Below the pieces are notes generated by a model. The model had not been told where the DNA came from, did not search any database, and saw nothing but the letters and a program-made list of their open reading frames with translations. Positions 62,450-64,000 of a stretch of DNA of 64,000 nucleotides are shown here, in pieces. Made by a program: the position numbers and the translations under genes. This DNA comes from CAIWHR01 sp963781285 (GTDB taxonomy: Bacteria; Pseudomonadota; Gammaproteobacteria; Burkholderiales; Casimicrobiaceae), in assembly GCA_963781285.1 (NCBI GenBank), contig CAWAFI010000005.1:434001-498000 (forward strand), written 5' to 3'. Position 1 is the stretch's first letter, and every line of letters starts with the position of its first letter.

Positions 62450-63727
62450 TCAGATCAGCCCTTCGAGCAGTTGCACGTCGACCGTCTCGCCCGCGGCGAC
62501 GTTGCCTGTTGCGGCGGGCAGCACGATGAAGCAGTTCGCCTGCGACATCGACGACAGGATGCCCGAGCCCTGATCACCCGTCGTACGCACGGTCCATCCG
62601 CCGTTGCCGTCGGGCGCGAGGATGCCGCGCTGGAACTCGGTACGTCCGGGCACCTTGCGGATCGGCGCCGCGAGCGGCACCTTGAACATCGGCAGCGGCG
62701 CGACGCCGCGCTGCCCCTGCAGGATCTTGAGCGCGTCCTGGACGAACTCGTAGAACGTCGCCATCACCGACACCGGGTTGCCGGGCAGGCCGAAGAAATG
62801 CGCGCCGCCGATCCGGCCATACGCGAGCGGGCGACCCGGCTTCATCGCGATCTTCCAGAACAGAACCTCGCCCAGCTTGTCCATCAGCGTCTTGACGTAA
62901 TCCGCCTCGCCGACCGAAACGCCGCCGGAAGTGATGACGACGTCGGCGCAGGCGGCGGCGCTCGCGAATGCACGCTCCAGCGCTTCCGGCACATCGGGCA
63001 CCACACCCATGTCGACCGCGTCGCAGTGGAGACGCGAGAGCATGCCGTGCAGCGTGTAGCGGTTGCTGTCGTAGATTTCGCCGGTGGCGAGCGGCGTGCC
63101 GATCGATTTCAACTCGTCGCCGGTCGAGAAGTACGCGACGCGCAGTTTGCGGTAGACGGTGACTTCGCCAAGGCCGAGCGACGCCATCATCCCCAGTTCG
63201 GCCGGGCGCACGTTTTGACCGGCACGGAACACGACTTGGCCGCGCTTCAGGTCCTCGCCGGCAAAGCGGCGGTTCTGCCCTGCCTTGCCGACCGCGCCGG
63301 CCGCGATTCGCACCCGGTTCGCCTCCTCGGTCGCGCGCTCCTGCATCACGACGGTGTCCGCGCCCGCCGGCATCACGGCGCCGGTGAAGATCCGCACGCA
63401 CTGGCCTGGCCCGACGGTCGCCGTCGACGGCTTGCCGGCGAACGATTCGCCGACGCGCTTCAGCAGCGTGTCGTCGTCGGGAAGGAGATCCTCGAAGCGG
63501 ACCGCGTAGCCGTCCATCGCCGAGTTGTCGTGGCCGGGGACGTCGAGCGGCGAGATCACGTCCTCCGCGAGCACGCGATGCAACGCCTGCCGGATGTGGA
63601 CGCGCTCCGTTGCCGTGACCGGGCTGAGGAACGTGCGGATCAGCGCCCGTGCCTTGTCGACCGGCATCGAGTTCGGGTCGTAGTCGTCGGCGCAGGAAGC
63701 TTCGCGCAGCGTCTTGGGCTGGGTCAT
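62450..63727 (-). CDS. moeA: Molybdopterin molybdenumtransferase
   Basis: A 425-residue MoeA that inserts molybdate into adenylated molybdopterin. It shows SPLDVPGHDNSAMDGYAVRFEDL, RIFTGAVMPAGADTVVMQE, VAYFSTGDELKSIGTPLATGEIYDSN, TSGGVSVGEADYVK, WKIAMKPGRPLAYG and FFGLPGNPVSVMATFYEFV in the expected order. The N-terminal ~20 residues (ASCADDYDPNSMPV) are typical of betaproteobacterial MoeA. The ATG at 63727 is well placed. mobA lies just upstream on the same strand. Confidence 0.96.
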   Translation of the reverse strand: MTQPKTLREASCADDYDPNSMPVDKARALIRTFLSPVTATERVHIRQALHRVLAEDVISPLDVPGHDNSAMDGYAVRFEDLLPDDDTLLKRVGESFAGKPSTATVGPGQCVRIFTGAVMPAGADTVVMQERATEEANRVRIAAGAVGKAGQNRRFAGEDLKRGQVVFRAGQNVRPAELGMMASLGLGEVTVYRKLRVAYFSTGDELKSIGTPLATGEIYDSNRYTLHGMLSRLHCDAVDMGVVPDVPEALERAFASAAACADVVITSGGVSVGEADYVKTLMDKLGEVLFWKIAMKPGRPLAYGRIGGAHFFGLPGNPVSVMATFYEFVQDALKILQGQRGVAPLPMFKVPLAAPIRKVPGRTEFQRGILAPDGNGGWTVRTTGDQGSGILSSMSQANCFIVLPAATGNVAAGETVDVQLLEGLI

Positions 63728-63779
63728 GCGGGAGACGAATCGGGTGCGAGTGGGCTGCAATTCTAATCCCAACGCGCGC

Positions 63780-64000
63780 TCAGCCACCGGCCGCCGCCGC
63801 CAGCTCTGCCGCCGTGTTGATGTTGCGGAACGCGTCGGCTTCATCGTCGAACGGCACCTCGACCACGGCGAGCGTCGCATACCACGCATCGATCTTGCGC
63901 CCGCCGCCGTCGAGAAATTCGGCGAGATGCGGCAGCACGTCGCGGCGCACGAGACAGAACACCGGATGCGGCTGGTCGAGCGTCTTCGCGACCGCGAGCT
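63780..64000 (-). CDS. mobA: Molybdenum cofactor guanylyltransferase (partial, 5' end outside window)
   Basis: The C-terminal 73 codons of MobA, read in from the window edge: LAVAKTLDQPHPVFCLVRRD, then a C-terminal KIDAWYATLAVVEVPFDDEADAFRNINTAAEL. The phrase F-x-N-(I/L)-N-T near the end is characteristic of MobA, which attaches GMP to molybdopterin. The start and catalytic N-terminus lie beyond position 64000. It is 52 bp upstream of moeA in a Moco operon. Confidence 0.88.
   Translation of the reverse strand, partial: LAVAKTLDQPHPVFCLVRRDVLPHLAEFLDGGGRKIDAWYATLAVVEVPFDDEADAFRNINTAAELAAAAGG

Overview
The window is high-GC DNA, nearly all coding, and its gene content and order suggest a betaproteobacterium (Burkholderiales or Rhodocyclales-like). 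The strongest pointers are the sigma factor-DUF3619-DUF3106-RDD module divergent from ilvB-ilvH-ilvC, the psd-pssA-leuA run, the fur/bamE-dapB pair, and the carA-carB-greA / yhbY / rlmE-ftsH-folP-glmM neighbourhood. The genus cannot be read from the sequence, and the window carries no rRNA, tRNA or CRISPR array that I can see.

Layout. 1-4.2 kb: gamma-carbonic anhydrase, a DUF3047 protein, ppa, and the sigma-factor module. 4.2-12.1 kb: branched-chain amino acid genes ilvB, ilvH, ilvC and leuA, with the phospholipid genes psd and pssA between them; leuA has a recognisable leucine attenuator leader. 12.1-17 kb: malate synthase, then a rubrerythrin / Fe-S protein / orphan encapsulated-ferritin-like protein / DUF3501 cluster. 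17-25.7 kb (mostly minus strand): two GNATs, YajQ, an Fpg-family glycosylase, a TPR glycosyltransferase-like protein, a CDGSH protein, argG, a Bug-type binding protein, a VOC protein and argF. 25.7-28.3 kb: a nitronate monooxygenase-like gene and nnrS behind an FNR/NnrR-type palindrome. 28.3-33.3 kb: a TPR-GGDEF protein, rpsT, murJ and fur. 33.3-45 kb: bamE, dapB, a 282-bp MITE-like element, an SDR, carAB, greA, yhbY, an alpha/beta hydrolase, rlmE and ftsH. 45.5-56.7 kb: folP, a 6.3-kb inserted segment, glmM and relA. 56.7-64 kb: accessory insertions including a class III cyclase, then can, chrA, a rhodanese-ChrB protein, moeA and the end of mobA.

The most unusual feature is that two housekeeping genes near the glmM-relA core have duplicated 3' ends that bracket foreign-looking DNA. 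The 3' third of folP occurs twice (46062-46394 and 52713-53045, about 95% identical by eye, no gaps). The copies enclose a lower-GC segment with a CoA-transferase, a GntP permease, a CBS protein, a 3-hydroxyacyl-CoA dehydrogenase-like gene and gene debris (ubiD, pqiA and folP pieces). The last 79 shared bp of can also occur twice (57369-57447 and 59454-59532, identical) around the class III cyclase gene. In both cases the two copies end in different C-terminal tails, as expected if an allele from a relative was joined in on one side and the resident 3' end was left stranded. An assembly chimera would look the same and must be excluded.

Other points of interest: the Leu-run leader peptide before leuA, an encapsulin-less EncFtn homologue in an oxidative-stress cluster, a MITE whose left edge supplies the dapB stop codon, several start codons 5-8 nt after a clear -10 box (possible leaderless mRNAs), and a degenerate repeat family in the intergenic DNA of the ilv/leu genes.
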